Shown: positions 23,453 through 32,874 of the stretch, piece by piece | How positions within the stretch are numbered: position 1 is the stretch's first letter | Layout: each line of letters opens with the position of its first letter | Assembly (NCBI GenBank): GCA_937888595.1 | Contig: CALARK010000011.1 | Location: 6,108 to 70,107, forward strand | Length of the DNA: 64,000 bases | Direction: 5' to 3' | DNA from: an uncultured Sterolibacteriaceae bacterium | GTDB taxonomy: Bacteria > Pseudomonadota > Gammaproteobacteria > Burkholderiales > Rhodocyclaceae | Position numbers and translations under genes: made by a program | Notes under the pieces: generated by a model | Database searches by the model: none | What the model saw: the letters and a program-made list of their open reading frames with translations, nothing else | What the model was told of the DNA's origin: nothing

Positions 23453-24075
23453 CGAGCTTTCGCAGGCAGTTCATTTTCAGCGCCTCAAGCATGGAAGTGA
23501 CGGGCGTTGAGATTTTGGCAGGCAATCCATCACGCTTGCGCTTGGACGATCCAATCGCCATGCTTGAGCACGATCTGTCGGCCCTGCATCATGGATGCGA
23601 ACTGGCATGCCAAAGCGGACTGCGGGTTCAATGCAATGTCGAACCGTCGAGCGTGGTAATTGGGTTGAGCCGTATGCTCAAGGCAATATCCGCCGGCATT
23701 GTCGTCGAACTGGTGGAACGTCACGTCTGCAACGATGATCGCGCCTTTGATTTGCTGGTTGATGGCGCTCTCCGATTGCGGAAAGCCGGTGCGCTGATCG
23801 CTCTTGACGATGTGACGCCAAACGCAATGGAAATCGAACTGATCCGCGCGCTCCGGCCGGACATCATCAAGGTGGAAAACCGCGCGGCACTCTCGGGCGT
23901 GCTCAAGGTTGCCGCCACGCGCCACCTGATTGCGGAGCGCGTCGAGACGAAAGGCCATGCCGATCTTGCGTGTGCAATGGGCGTCAGAGAACTGCAAGGC
24001 TTCTGGTGCGACCGGCAGCATCAAATCCCCGAGGTCGTGCCAGCAACCATCGCAGTTGCGGTAGCCCCATGCTGA
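23449..24075 (+). CDS. EAL-domain protein (possible cyclic-di-GMP phosphodiesterase)
   Basis: A 208-residue stand-alone EAL domain. The key positions look intact: E21 (GVEIL, for EAL), N63 (CNVEP), E87 (VELVE), D120-D121 (ALDDV), K141 (IIKVE) and the RVET loop (E166), with ELQGF at the end. It could therefore be an active phosphodiesterase, unlike the protein at 5.4 kb. Being inside the activator-driven traD operon, it could lower cyclic-di-GMP during conjugation, for example affecting motility or surface attachment of the donor. That link is inference. Confidence 0.75.
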   Translation: MTSFRRQFIFSASSMEVTGVEILAGNPSRLRLDDPIAMLEHDLSALHHGCELACQSGLRVQCNVEPSSVVIGLSRMLKAISAGIVVELVERHVCNDDRAFDLLVDGALRLRKAGALIALDDVTPNAMEIELIRALRPDIIKVENRAALSGVLKVAATRHLIAERVETKGHADLACAMGVRELQGFWCDRQHQIPEVVPATIAVAVAPC

Positions 24076-24422
24076 AATTCTTCCTGCAAACCGGCCTTAT
24101 CGCTGCCCTGCTTGGCGCGCTCGGTATATCGATCAATGCGGAAACCCTGAACGACGCCCAGGCGATGCTACACAAGCTCTCGGGTATGGCGCGGGGAGCC
24201 GGGCTTCCGGGCAGCGAACCGGCCGCCATTGCGACGGATCATGCAGCCGCCGTTGTGCGAACCATGACGAACGGGGCAGGCGAGCAGAGCGCACCACCGC
24301 CAGGCGGGATAGCGGGGAGGGCGTTCGATAACAAGGTGCCGCAGGACTGCTTTGGTGAGAAGATCATCGAGATTGAGGGCAAGGTGCGCTGCGCTCATGC
24401 GCGTCGGTCTGCTGCACCATAG
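24069..24422 (+). CDS. Small exported protein
   Basis: The start ATG 24069 overlaps the end of the EAL gene by 7 bases. A 117-residue protein with a signal peptide (FFLQTGLIAALLGALGIS, cleavage near NAE) and a mature part with two cysteines (PQDCFGEKI, VRCAH). Last gene of the traD operon. I do not recognise the family. Confidence 0.6.
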   Translation: MLKFFLQTGLIAALLGALGISINAETLNDAQAMLHKLSGMARGAGLPGSEPAAIATDHAAAVVRTMTNGAGEQSAPPPGGIAGRAFDNKVPQDCFGEKIIEIEGKVRCAHARRSAAP

Positions 24423-24431
24423 GCATATTCC

Positions 24432-24490
24432 GAAACGTAGCTGTTTGGGGCGCTTTTAAGCTGAATTTGTTTCCCGCCGATCCATAGCAT
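24432..24490 (+). promoter_or_regulatory. Transfer activator element, copy B, with -10 box
   Basis: GAAACGTAGCTGTTTGGGGC begins the element (24432-24461), with AAAC-N6-GTTT symmetry, and a -10-like TAGCAT lies at 24485-24490. The 64 bases 24427-24490 match copy D (minus strand, 56899-56836) except for one base. It precedes the transglycosylase start at 24498 by only 7 bases, so that mRNA may be leaderless. Confidence 0.75.
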
Positions 24491-24497
24491 TGCGTGC

Positions 24498-24959
24498 ATG
24501 GATCATCGTGCCAAAACACACCACACCACGTCAAAGCGCACTATCTGCGCCGCAGTAATTGCGGTTGCGCTTCTCCCGGCCGTCGCCTCTGCTGCATGCT
24601 TCAAGGAAGCCGGCAGTCGCTTCAACATCAGCCCGGTGCTGATTCGCGCAATCTCGCAAACCGAGTCCGGCGGCAACCCTAATGCCCGGAATCGCAATCA
24701 GGATGGCAGCGTCGACGTCTGTCACATGCAAATCAACAGCCGGTGGTTCCCGACGCTGGCACGTCATGGTATCGCCCCGTCCGATCTGGACGATCCCTGC
24801 ACATGCACCTACGTGGGGGCGTGGATTCTCGCCGGCAACGTCAATCGGCTCGGCTACAACTGGCGGGCGGTGGGTGCCTACAACGCGAGGTCGGAACATA
24901 AGCGTGTGCTTTACGCGCACAAGGTAGCAGGAACTCTGGCTCGGATGGGACACCAATGA
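24498..24959 (+). CDS. Lytic transglycosylase, first gene of the pilus operon
   Basis: A 153-residue SLT-fold lysozyme-like enzyme with a signal peptide (cleavage near ASAACF). ISQTESGGNPNARN holds the catalytic Glu, followed by CHMQINSRWF and VGAYNARS. It cleaves peptidoglycan to make room for the transfer channel, as VirB1/P19 proteins do. No ribosome binding site precedes the ATG, which lies right behind the activator promoter. It heads a long operon to traG. Confidence 0.85.
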   Translation: MDHRAKTHHTTSKRTICAAVIAVALLPAVASAACFKEAGSRFNISPVLIRAISQTESGGNPNARNRNQDGSVDVCHMQINSRWFPTLARHGIAPSDLDDPCTCTYVGAWILAGNVNRLGYNWRAVGAYNARSEHKRVLYAHKVAGTLARMGHQ

Positions 24960-25561
24960 GGGCGCTTCTGACTAGCTTTATTGCCGTGGGTTTGACGGGG
25001 TGCATCACCCTCTCGCCGCAACCTCAAGTGGCCGATCCGGTCGGTATCGTCAGGGGCGTCGAGTGGCGCTCCGGTGACTGGCGTCATTGCGACGTGCCGC
25101 ATTGCCAGCAGCCGACGCCCAAGACATTGCTGCTTCTGCCGGAACAGCCAAAGCCGCAACCGGCGCGGGCAGTCGAACTGCCAAGTATCCCGGCGGCACC
25201 GCCGCCCAAACCTGCCCCGCCAGAGCCGGTGGTCGTGTCGTTTCCCTTTGCTTCCGCCACCCCGACGCAAGAGGGCATGGAGGCAATCAGGATTGCCGTA
25301 GAGCGTTTTAACGGCATGGCTGCGCTGCGCATCGAGGGACATACCGATAGTGTGGGCGCCCAGAAAGCAAACGATGTCATGGCGGCGGCACGCGCAAGGC
25401 GTGTCGCGCGCGAATTGAAGCGTCTTGGCCTCCGGGCGCGCATCGAGATTCAGAGCGGCGGGAAGTGCTGTTACGCCGCGACGAATGACACGAAGGCGGG
25501 CCGAGCGGCCAACCGGCGCGTCGAAATCCATCCTGCAACCATTTCAAAGGAATCGCAATGA
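24956..25561 (+). CDS. OmpA-family lipoprotein
   Basis: A 201-residue lipoprotein with lipobox LTGC (C16), a proline-rich linker (QPKPQPARAVELP) and a C-terminal OmpA peptidoglycan-binding domain (RIEGHTDSVG, NRRVEIHP). It would tie the outer membrane to the cell wall near the transfer apparatus. It overlaps both neighbours by 4 bases, so it is translationally coupled. Confidence 0.8.
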   Translation: MRALLTSFIAVGLTGCITLSPQPQVADPVGIVRGVEWRSGDWRHCDVPHCQQPTPKTLLLLPEQPKPQPARAVELPSIPAAPPPKPAPPEPVVVSFPFASATPTQEGMEAIRIAVERFNGMAALRIEGHTDSVGAQKANDVMAAARARRVARELKRLGLRARIEIQSGGKCCYAATNDTKAGRAANRRVEIHPATISKESQ

Positions 25562-25749
25562 TCCCCCGCACGAAGGAAGCCATCAAAGACTACATCTATG
25601 CCGGTGCGTTCGTCGCGGCCGGCGTGCTGATGCCGAACTCGGTGGTTGACACCGGGTTTGAGGCGCACATCAGCGGCCTCGCTATTGGCGCCGGCATCGG
25701 CTGGCTCATCAAATCTGTCATCGCTCATGCAAAGAAAGGGAAGGACTGA
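25558..25749 (+). CDS. Small membrane protein
   Basis: A 63-residue protein with two short hydrophobic segments (YIYAGAFVAAGVLM and ISGLAIGAGIGWLI) and a basic end (HAKKGKD). It lies directly upstream of the pilin gene. Function unknown; it may act as a pilin chaperone or channel subunit, inferred only from position. Confidence 0.6.
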   Translation: MIPRTKEAIKDYIYAGAFVAAGVLMPNSVVDTGFEAHISGLAIGAGIGWLIKSVIAHAKKGKD

Positions 25750-25752
25750 ACC

Positions 25753-26046
25753 ATGAACACTCGTTCCACCAAGCGCTTCACGCTGTTTGTCACGTTGTTT
25801 TTTGGCTTCATCGGTGTCGCGTCGGCCGCAACCGGCTCGACCGACTTTGATGCCATCTACAACTACCTCGACAGCCTTATCCACGGCTCGGGCGGCAAAA
25901 CGCTCGTGCTGGCCTCCATCATTCTCGGGGCGATTTTCTCGGTCGGCCGCATGTCGCCGATCCCGATACTCGGCGGCATCGTCTTTGCGATCTTCCTGCA
26001 ATACGTTCCGAGCATCGCGGTCGGCATTCTGACCGCAACGATCTAG
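25753..26046 (+). CDS. traA: TraA-type pilin precursor
   Basis: A 97-residue protein with a leader ending in VASA, giving a mature chain of about 71 residues, close to F pilin. The mature part has two hydrophobic helices (TLVLASIILGAIFSVG and PILGGIVFAIFLQYV), as in F-type pilins. Its position before traL supports this. The signal peptidase at 43.7 kb may process it. Confidence 0.75.
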   Translation: MNTRSTKRFTLFVTLFFGFIGVASAATGSTDFDAIYNYLDSLIHGSGGKTLVLASIILGAIFSVGRMSPIPILGGIVFAIFLQYVPSIAVGILTATI

Positions 26047-26059
26047 CACCGGCACTGCC

Positions 26060-26362
26060 ATGCAAGGTCAGGACGAAACCGGGTACATCCCGAAATATCT
26101 TGATGCCCAGGAGAAGTTCGTTTTCTGGGACATGGATCAGGCCATCATCGGCCTGGTCATCATGGGGATCGGCATTGCCGGCGGCGAGTTGATGCCGGGT
26201 CTGGTTGCCGGTGCCTACGCGGCATGGCAGTACGGCCGCGTCAAGGCCGGGAAGCACCCGCGTTTCGTCATGCACCTGATGTACTGGTGGCTGCCGCCTC
26301 AATTCGCGTTCGTGCGCAGGCGAGTTACGCCGCCTTCCGACGTGCGCTACTTCTTGGGCTGA
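26060..26362 (+). CDS. traL: TraL channel protein
   Basis: A 100-residue inner-membrane protein. YIPKYLDAQEKFVFWDMDQ is followed by a hydrophobic hairpin (IIGLVIMGIGIAGGELM) and RFVMHLMYWWLPP, the TraL/VirB3 pattern. It works with the TraC ATPase in pilus assembly. Confidence 0.85.
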   Translation: MQGQDETGYIPKYLDAQEKFVFWDMDQAIIGLVIMGIGIAGGELMPGLVAGAYAAWQYGRVKAGKHPRFVMHLMYWWLPPQFAFVRRRVTPPSDVRYFLG

Positions 26363-26367
26363 ATCCA

Positions 26368-26964
26368 ATGCTGTTCAAAAAGTACACGGACAAGCTCGTC
26401 AACGGCACGGACGAACTCCGCTTCTATCGGATCGTGATCGGCGGGCTGCTGATTGGAATCATCATGCTCGCCAGAACCAACGGCATGTTGGCTGGCGATG
26501 TCAGGACGGTGATTACGCCGCCTGAAATCAAGCGCTCGTTCTGGGTGTCGAGCAACGATGTGTCGCAGGAATATCTTGAGGAAATGGCGTACTGGTACGC
26601 GGGGTTGGCGCTCAACATTACGCCGCAGGGTTCCGAATACCAGCGAACGCTGTTTCTCAAGTACGCCGATCCCGAGGAATCCGGCCGGCTAACGGCGGAA
26701 GCCAGTGCACGCGCCGAGTTTCTGCGCCGCAATGGCGCGTCCACGGTATTCGCGCCGCGAACCATCGCCGTCGACATGCCGCACAAACGGGTTGCGCTGA
26801 CAGGGGTGCTCAGTACCTATGTCGCCGACAAGCGCGCCCCGGATCGCAGCGTCGTCTACATGATCGCCTTCAATTACAGGGACGGAACGCTGTATGTATC
26901 GGACTTCAAGGAAACCAGCGCACAAGACCCCTTCGGTGATGGCTCCAAACCGTCATCGCACTGA
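26368..26964 (+). CDS. traE: TraE (VirB8-like) channel protein
   Basis: The start chosen is MLFKKYTDKLVNG at 26368, 5 bases after traL. A 198-residue protein with one transmembrane helix (YRIVIGGLLIGIIMLA) and a periplasmic VirB8-like domain (SFWVSSNDVSQEYLEEMAYW). It belongs to the inner-membrane platform of the MPF-F system. Confidence 0.9.
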   Translation: MLFKKYTDKLVNGTDELRFYRIVIGGLLIGIIMLARTNGMLAGDVRTVITPPEIKRSFWVSSNDVSQEYLEEMAYWYAGLALNITPQGSEYQRTLFLKYADPEESGRLTAEASARAEFLRRNGASTVFAPRTIAVDMPHKRVALTGVLSTYVADKRAPDRSVVYMIAFNYRDGTLYVSDFKETSAQDPFGDGSKPSSH

Positions 26965-26983
26965 GGCGAGAAAGGAAAACATC

Positions 26984-27685
26984 ATGCTTCGCAAACTCAA
27001 GGTCTGGCTGGTTGCCACGCTATGGCTCTGCGCGCTCCCGGCATCTGCCGCCCAGGTGCTTAACGCAAGCGGCGACGAAACGCTTACCGCCGTGATTACA
27101 CGTAGCGAACCGACGTTGATCCGGCTGGAAGGACAGCCCATCCGTCGAGTCTTCGGGCAGGAGGATGAGTTCACCGTCAAGCCGGACAAAGAGTCTGGCA
27201 CCGTCTATATCCTGCCGACTACGGACAAGGCCACGATCACCTTGTTCGTGGCCGATCACGTTGGCAACACCGTAAAGCTGCTGCTGGCCGTTGGCGATGG
27301 GCCGTCCGATACCATCGTGGTGAAAGGGCTGGCGCCGAGAAAGTTGGCGCGCGAGCGTGCCGCCGGGCGCGATCTGCCCCGCAATCAGGCGCTCAAGCAA
27401 GTGGTTCTTGCGTTGGCGACGGCGACCAGTGCCGGCCTCGAAGCGCGCCAGGTGAATCAGCCCGTGCCGCTCTGGAACGAGGCGAGATTCGTACTGACCA
27501 GGACAGTCGATACCGGCGATCTGAAAGGCGAGCATTACGCGCTGACGAACGTCAGTCAGCAGCCGATGGTGATTGACGAACGCGAACTGTACCGGCGCGG
27601 CGTGCTGGCGGTATCGGTGGCCAAACCCAATCTGTTGCCGGGAGAAACGACGGCAGTCTATATCGTGACTGAGGTCGAACAATGA
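26984..27685 (+). CDS. traK: TraK secretin-like core protein
   Basis: The start ATG 26984 has GAAAGGAAAAC ahead of it and opens a signal peptide (cleavage near ASAAQV). The 233-residue product has a C-terminal block (SQQPMVIDERELYRRGVLAV) typical of TraK, the VirB9-like outer-membrane-core component. It overlaps traB by 4 bases. Confidence 0.85.
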   Translation: MLRKLKVWLVATLWLCALPASAAQVLNASGDETLTAVITRSEPTLIRLEGQPIRRVFGQEDEFTVKPDKESGTVYILPTTDKATITLFVADHVGNTVKLLLAVGDGPSDTIVVKGLAPRKLARERAAGRDLPRNQALKQVVLALATATSAGLEARQVNQPVPLWNEARFVLTRTVDTGDLKGEHYALTNVSQQPMVIDERELYRRGVLAVSVAKPNLLPGETTAVYIVTEVEQ

Positions 27686-28941
27686 GCGCGAACAAGCCAT
27701 CGTGGCGCGAGCGCATTGGCAACATGACGCCCAAGCAAAAGCAGTATGCCGTGCTCGGCGGGCTGGTCACGCTCATTGCGCTTGTCGTTTTTGGCAGCAC
27801 GTCGCTGGTTGAGCGTCAGCCGCCCATGCTGCCGCAAGTATCGAAGCAAGCGCCGAAGGCCAAGAACTTCGCCGTGCCGGGCCAGCAGGTTGATCCGCGC
27901 GACGTGTGGATGACGCAATCCTCGTCCAAGCTGCAAGCGATGGATGATGTCGTGAAATCGTTGCAGCAGAAGATCGACAGTCTGGAAAAGACCAAGGCCG
28001 AGACGCCAGCGGCAACCGGCGGCGTCAAGGCGCTCCCTGCGGCTGCGTTACCAACTTTCCCGACGATGGCGGAAGTCGAGGCAGCCCGCGCGCAGGCGGC
28101 GCAATCCCAGCAACAACCCGCTCAAGCCCAGCCGGTTCCGCAGCAACTGCCGGAGCCGAAGAAGCCGGGAATCGCCGTGTTTGAAGTCTCGGAAAAGCCG
28201 GTCGAGACGCAGGCCGTTGTGGAGCGCGCGAAGACCTACATTCCGTCCGGCTCTTTCATGCGCTCGATCACCTTGTCCGGCCTCGATGCCCCGGCCGGAG
28301 GTCAAGCGCAGGAAAACCCGCATCCTCTTCTCCTGCGCGTGCAGGACAACGCCTTCCTGCCGAGCCGCTATCGTGCGCGCGTAAAGGAATGTCATGTGCT
28401 GGTGGCGGGCCATGGCGACATCAATTCCGAGCGCGCCTACATGCGGACGGAAAGTCTCTCGTGCGTGCTCAAGTCGGGCGAAGTTATCGACGTGCCGGTG
28501 AAAGGCTATGTCGTCGGCGAAGACGGCAAGGCCGGCGTGCGCGGGCGCGTGGTCAGCAAGCAAGGCCAGGTGCTTGCCAACGCCCTGCTGACCGGGATCG
28601 TCTCCGGGCTGGGGCAGGGTGTTCAGCAAATGTCGACGACCTACAACACCACGGCCCTGGGAACGGTGGGCACTGTCGATTCCGGCAAGCAGTTGCAGTC
28701 CGGTGTCGGTGCAGGGGTAGGCAAGGCGCTCGACCGCCTTTCGCAGTACTACATCACGCTCGCGGAAAAAATGTTCCCTGTGATCGAAATTGACGCGATG
28801 CGTGAGGTCGATGTCGTCTTCACGAAGGGAGTCACGCTCGGGTTGGGGGAGGCCGGCGACACGGACGGAGATTACAGCACCATCTGGAAGCGCGGCCGGG
28901 CAGCGCTGCGTCAGCCTCTTAATACGGAAAGGACTAATTGA
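27682..28941 (+). CDS. traB: TraB (VirB10-like) core protein
   Basis: A 419-residue protein with a single N-terminal transmembrane segment (YAVLGGLVTLIALVVFG), a coiled-coil and glutamine/proline-rich periplasmic spacer, then the VirB10/TraB C-terminal domain (GSFMRSITLSGLDAPAG, VQDNAFLPSRYRARV, MRTESLSCVL). It spans both membranes in the transfer core complex. Its stop overlaps the DsbC-like start by one base. Confidence 0.9.
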   Translation: MSANKPSWRERIGNMTPKQKQYAVLGGLVTLIALVVFGSTSLVERQPPMLPQVSKQAPKAKNFAVPGQQVDPRDVWMTQSSSKLQAMDDVVKSLQQKIDSLEKTKAETPAATGGVKALPAAALPTFPTMAEVEAARAQAAQSQQQPAQAQPVPQQLPEPKKPGIAVFEVSEKPVETQAVVERAKTYIPSGSFMRSITLSGLDAPAGGQAQENPHPLLLRVQDNAFLPSRYRARVKECHVLVAGHGDINSERAYMRTESLSCVLKSGEVIDVPVKGYVVGEDGKAGVRGRVVSKQGQVLANALLTGIVSGLGQGVQQMSTTYNTTALGTVGTVDSGKQLQSGVGAGVGKALDRLSQYYITLAEKMFPVIEIDAMREVDVVFTKGVTLGLGEAGDTDGDYSTIWKRGRAALRQPLNTERTN

Positions 28942-29696
28942 TGAAGAAATACGCAATGATTGCGCTGGCCTGTTTCGCATCCATGGTGCACGCGCAGCCT
29001 GACGTGACGTCCGTGCAGGCGCGGCTCAAGGAACTCTACCCGGCGACCCAGATTACCAGCGTGCGTGCTGCCGAGGTTCCCGGCCTTTACGAAGTGACGA
29101 TGCGCAGCAACGTCGCTTATACGGACGCATCGGGACGTTATTTCGTCTTCGGCCGGCTCTTCGACATGCAGGAACAGGTCGACCTGACAGCCGAACGCCT
29201 GGCGGAAGCGAACAAGGTGGATTTCGGCGCGCTTCCGCTCGATGCCGCGATCAAGCGGGTGCATGGCGACGGCACGCGCAAGCTGGCGCTGTTTTCCGAT
29301 CCGGATTGCCCGTACTGCAAGCGACTCGAAGAAACGCTGGCGAAGCTCGACAACGTGACGATCTACACCTTCCCGTATCCGCTTGCGCAACTGCATCCTG
29401 ACGCCGCGCGCAAGGCGGCGAACATCTGGTGTGCTCCCGACCGCGCAAAGGCATGGGATGAATTCATGATGACCGGCAAGGAAGCTGCGGCGCGCGACTG
29501 CAAGCATCCGCTGGATCGCATTGCGGCGCTTGGTCAGGCGCTTGGCGTCAACGGCACGCCAACGATGTTCACGGCCGATGGACGCCGGGTGTCCGGCGCC
29601 GTTCCGCTCGACCAGATTGAGCGGGCATTGCAGGGCGCGGAAGGCCGGGCGGGCGCTGCGATGAAGGTTGTGCAGCCGGTCGCGGGAGGTAACTGA
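28941..29696 (+). CDS. dsbC: DsbC-type thiol-disulfide isomerase
   Basis: The start ATG 28941 (GGAAAGGAC upstream) gives a 251-residue exported protein. It has an N-terminal dimerisation region, DPDCPYCKR (active-site C123 and C126) and the cis-proline segment GTPTMFTADGR. It should sort disulfides of cysteine-rich Tra proteins such as TraU, TraN and TraV. A dsbC between traB and traV is also seen in IncA/C-type operons. Confidence 0.9.
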   Translation: MKKYAMIALACFASMVHAQPDVTSVQARLKELYPATQITSVRAAEVPGLYEVTMRSNVAYTDASGRYFVFGRLFDMQEQVDLTAERLAEANKVDFGALPLDAAIKRVHGDGTRKLALFSDPDCPYCKRLEETLAKLDNVTIYTFPYPLAQLHPDAARKAANIWCAPDRAKAWDEFMMTGKEAAARDCKHPLDRIAALGQALGVNGTPTMFTADGRRVSGAVPLDQIERALQGAEGRAGAAMKVVQPVAGGN

Positions 29697-29697
29697 C

Positions 29698-30261
29698 ATG
29701 CGCACATGGTCATTGATGGTTGCGCCCCTGCTGTTGGCGGGCTGCGTCAATATGTCCGGACTGTCCGGGGAGTCGTCCTTTGCCTGCAAAGCGCCGGACG
29801 GTGTGACGTGCGCTTCGCTGTCCGGCGTCTACGCCAACGTCGTCGCCGGCAATACGCCGAGGAAGGCCAAGTCGGGCGAAGCGGCTGAAACGTCCGGCGC
29901 AACTGCGCAAGGCAAAGGGACGGGGATCATGGGGTATGCGCCCTCGTCCGGCGAGCCGATCCGTTCGCCGCAACAAGTCCTGCGCGTCTGGATAGCGCCA
30001 TGGGAGGATACGGACGGCGACCTGCACGACCAGTCCTACACCTACGTCGTTGTGCGCGAATCGGAGTGGCTGATCGAATACAACCGTCATCGCATTGCGG
30101 AGCGGTTCCGGCCGACCGTCGCACAACCGGCCCAGGGTGGCGCCGGGGCGTCGAAGGCGCCGGCTAAGAGCGCGCCGCAAACGTCGGGCGCGTCCAATGG
30201 AGCGCCGGCCGGACAGATCGTTCCGCCGTCACGCATACCGCTGTCGGGTGAGGATAAGTAA
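29698..30261 (+). CDS. traV: TraV outer-membrane lipoprotein
   Basis: The start ATG 29698 has GGGAGGTAAC ahead of it. A 187-residue protein with lipobox LAGC (C16), FACKAPDGVTCASLSGVYA near the start (the conserved TraV cysteines) and a long low-complexity C-terminus. TraV (VirB7-like) anchors the core complex in the outer membrane. Confidence 0.85.
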   Translation: MRTWSLMVAPLLLAGCVNMSGLSGESSFACKAPDGVTCASLSGVYANVVAGNTPRKAKSGEAAETSGATAQGKGTGIMGYAPSSGEPIRSPQQVLRVWIAPWEDTDGDLHDQSYTYVVVRESEWLIEYNRHRIAERFRPTVAQPAQGGAGASKAPAKSAPQTSGASNGAPAGQIVPPSRIPLSGEDK

Positions 30262-30264
30262 GCC

Positions 30265-32874
30265 ATGGGCGCTGCTTTGCTGGATGCCGTCAAGTCGGTC
30301 TTTGTGGGTGAGCGATACGCGCCGGCCGACGTGGTGCAACGTAACCTGATGCAGCAGATTTGCACGATCCCGCGTCTGACGGCGATCCTTCCGTATCTCG
30401 GATGGCTCGAAGACGTGAATCTCTTCGTGCTCGACCAGGGAGGCTTTGCGGACAAGGATGACTTGTCGCTTTCGTTTGCCATCGAGGTTCAACCGCAAAC
30501 CGGCGCCTCCGAGGATATGGAGCGGGTGCTGGCCAGCCTGTTCATGTACTGTCCGACCGATACGGGCATTCAGATCAGCCTCTATGCCTCGCCGCACATC
30601 CTGCCAACGCTGGTCCGTCAGGCCAGCATGCTTCCGGTCGACGATGGGAATGAGCTTTTGGACGTGAATATCGGCTGGAACGACAAGCGCAACAAGAACG
30701 TCTATCGTGTCATGGCGCGCGAACGCATCGACCTTTACATGAAGGGCTGCGCCTCGTCGCTTTGGGCGCACGAAAGCTATCTGCTGCGAGACTTCCGCTG
30801 TGTGATTTCCGTCACGATGCCGCTCACGCCGGAGAAACCTGCCGACATTGAAGAGGCGATTCGCATCCGTGAGAGTTGCCATGCAACGTTACGGTCGGCG
30901 CATTTACCCGGCCGGGACTGGCGTCCTGACGATCTGCTGAATTTCGCGGCCGACTTCTTCGATGTCGAACGCGCTCTGGGGCACCAGAAAGTCGACCTGC
31001 TGGAATACGACCCCCAGCGGCCGATGCGGTCGCAACTGTCGAATCCGGAGATTGCATCCGCTGTTGCGGATTCCTGCATCAAATCGAAGAAGGCAGGCAG
31101 TCAGGTGGAAAGCGCGCTGCAATGCTTCTCCGTCAAGACCTATCCGAAGTATTACCGGCTGTCCAACATGGGCGCGGTGATCGGCGATTACTTCCAGATG
31201 GCGCTGTCGATTCCATGCCCATTCCTTGTCACGATGGGAGCTAAGGTTATCGACTACGAAACCTCGCGCACCAAGGCCAACATGAAGGCCGCGCGGGCGA
31301 CCCAGGGCGCGCAATCCAAGATGGCGGTGTTGCAGCCCGACTTGCAGGATCGCAAGCGCGATTGGGACATGATGCTGCGCGCCTACGAGAACGGCCGCAA
31401 CGCCATCAAGATGTACCATCAGATCGTGCTGCTCTCGCGCTACAGCGATGCAGCCAAGTGCGAGCACTCGATCCGCGCCGTGTGGCGGGCGCGTGGCTAC
31501 GATCTGGCGAAGGATTCGTATCTCCAGCACCAGGCGCTCATTGCCGCGCTCCCCTGCACGCTGACGCCGGCCCTGCAAGCCGATCTGGATAGCTTTGGCC
31601 GCATCGGGTTAAAGAACGCCGACAATGCTGTGATGACCTCGCCGCTACTGGCGGAATGGAAGGGCACCAGAACGCCGGTAATGACGCTGTTTGGCCGGCG
31701 TGGGCAGATCATGACGTTCGATCTGTTCGACAACACGGCGGGCAACTACAATTTTGCCGTTGCCGCGCTTTCCGGCGCCGGGAAGTCGGTGTTCACCAAC
31801 GAAGTGGTGTACCGCTATCGCGGTGCCGGCGCGAAGGTGTGGATCATCGACGTAGGCGGCTCCTACAAGAAAATCTGCGAGCGCTTCGATGGGGAGTTCA
31901 TCGAATTCTCCGAGAGGAACGCGATCTGCATCAACCCGTTCTCGATGGTCAATGACTTCAACGAGGACATGGAGATTCTGCATCCGCTGATCGCCCAGAT
32001 GGCAGCGCCGCGCGTGCCGCTCGACAACTACGCATACTCCGCGCTTGGATCGGCGATTCGTCGCGTCTGGGAAAAAAAGCAGCACGCGGCGACGATTACC
32101 GACGTGTACGATCTGCTGCGCTCCGGACGCCTCGATGACGACTCCGAGCACGAGCGCGATCTGACGCGCCTCGCGGTGGCTCTGGAGCCTTACACGAAGC
32201 ACGGCGTCTACGCGCGGTATTTCGAGGGCGACGCGACCATCCAGTTTCAGAAAGACCTGGTGGTGCTCGAACTGGAAGAACTCAAGAGCAAGAAGGATTT
32301 GCAGGCCGTCGTCCTGCAACTGATGATGTACAAGATCACGCAGGAAATGTACCTCGACCGCAAGCGCAACAACCGCGAGCGACGCATGATCTGCATCATC
32401 GACGAAGCGTGGGATTTGATGAGCAACGGTTCGACGAGCGAGGGCTTCATCGAAACCGGCTATCGGCGCGCGCGAAAGTACGGCGGCGCCTTCGGCACCA
32501 TTACGCAATCCGTTGAGGACTACTACAAGAGCGAGGCGACAAAGGCGGCGATCAACAACGCCGACTGGCTGTTCTTGTTGCGCCAGAAGCCCGAATCAAT
32601 CGAGCGCCTTGGCAAGGAAGGCAAGCTCACCATCGACGAATTCACGAAGCGCCAACTCACCAGCGTGTCGACGCAGCATGGGATGTATTCCGAAATCTAT
32701 GTGCATAGCCCGCTTGGCTCTGGCGTCGGGCGCCTGATTCTCGATCCGTTCTCGCTGTTGCTGTATTCGACGCAACCGGAAGATTTCGTGGCGATCAAGC
32801 GCCTTACCGACAGCGGCATGTCGATCAATGACGCCATCAACACCCTGCTCAAGCAACGAGGTCATCGCAAATGA
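30265..32874 (+). CDS. traC: TraC (VirB4-like) ATPase
   Basis: An 869-residue ATPase. Walker A is SGAGKS (503-508) and Walker B is CIIDEAWDLM (D713, E714), followed by GTITQSVEDYYKS and ADWLFLLRQKPESI. The N-terminal half is the TraC_F-type domain. It powers pilus extension and assembly at the inner membrane. Confidence 0.95.
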   Translation: MGAALLDAVKSVFVGERYAPADVVQRNLMQQICTIPRLTAILPYLGWLEDVNLFVLDQGGFADKDDLSLSFAIEVQPQTGASEDMERVLASLFMYCPTDTGIQISLYASPHILPTLVRQASMLPVDDGNELLDVNIGWNDKRNKNVYRVMARERIDLYMKGCASSLWAHESYLLRDFRCVISVTMPLTPEKPADIEEAIRIRESCHATLRSAHLPGRDWRPDDLLNFAADFFDVERALGHQKVDLLEYDPQRPMRSQLSNPEIASAVADSCIKSKKAGSQVESALQCFSVKTYPKYYRLSNMGAVIGDYFQMALSIPCPFLVTMGAKVIDYETSRTKANMKAARATQGAQSKMAVLQPDLQDRKRDWDMMLRAYENGRNAIKMYHQIVLLSRYSDAAKCEHSIRAVWRARGYDLAKDSYLQHQALIAALPCTLTPALQADLDSFGRIGLKNADNAVMTSPLLAEWKGTRTPVMTLFGRRGQIMTFDLFDNTAGNYNFAVAALSGAGKSVFTNEVVYRYRGAGAKVWIIDVGGSYKKICERFDGEFIEFSERNAICINPFSMVNDFNEDMEILHPLIAQMAAPRVPLDNYAYSALGSAIRRVWEKKQHAATITDVYDLLRSGRLDDDSEHERDLTRLAVALEPYTKHGVYARYFEGDATIQFQKDLVVLELEELKSKKDLQAVVLQLMMYKITQEMYLDRKRNNRERRMICIIDEAWDLMSNGSTSEGFIETGYRRARKYGGAFGTITQSVEDYYKSEATKAAINNADWLFLLRQKPESIERLGKEGKLTIDEFTKRQLTSVSTQHGMYSEIYVHSPLGSGVGRLILDPFSLLLYSTQPEDFVAIKRLTDSGMSINDAINTLLKQRGHRK

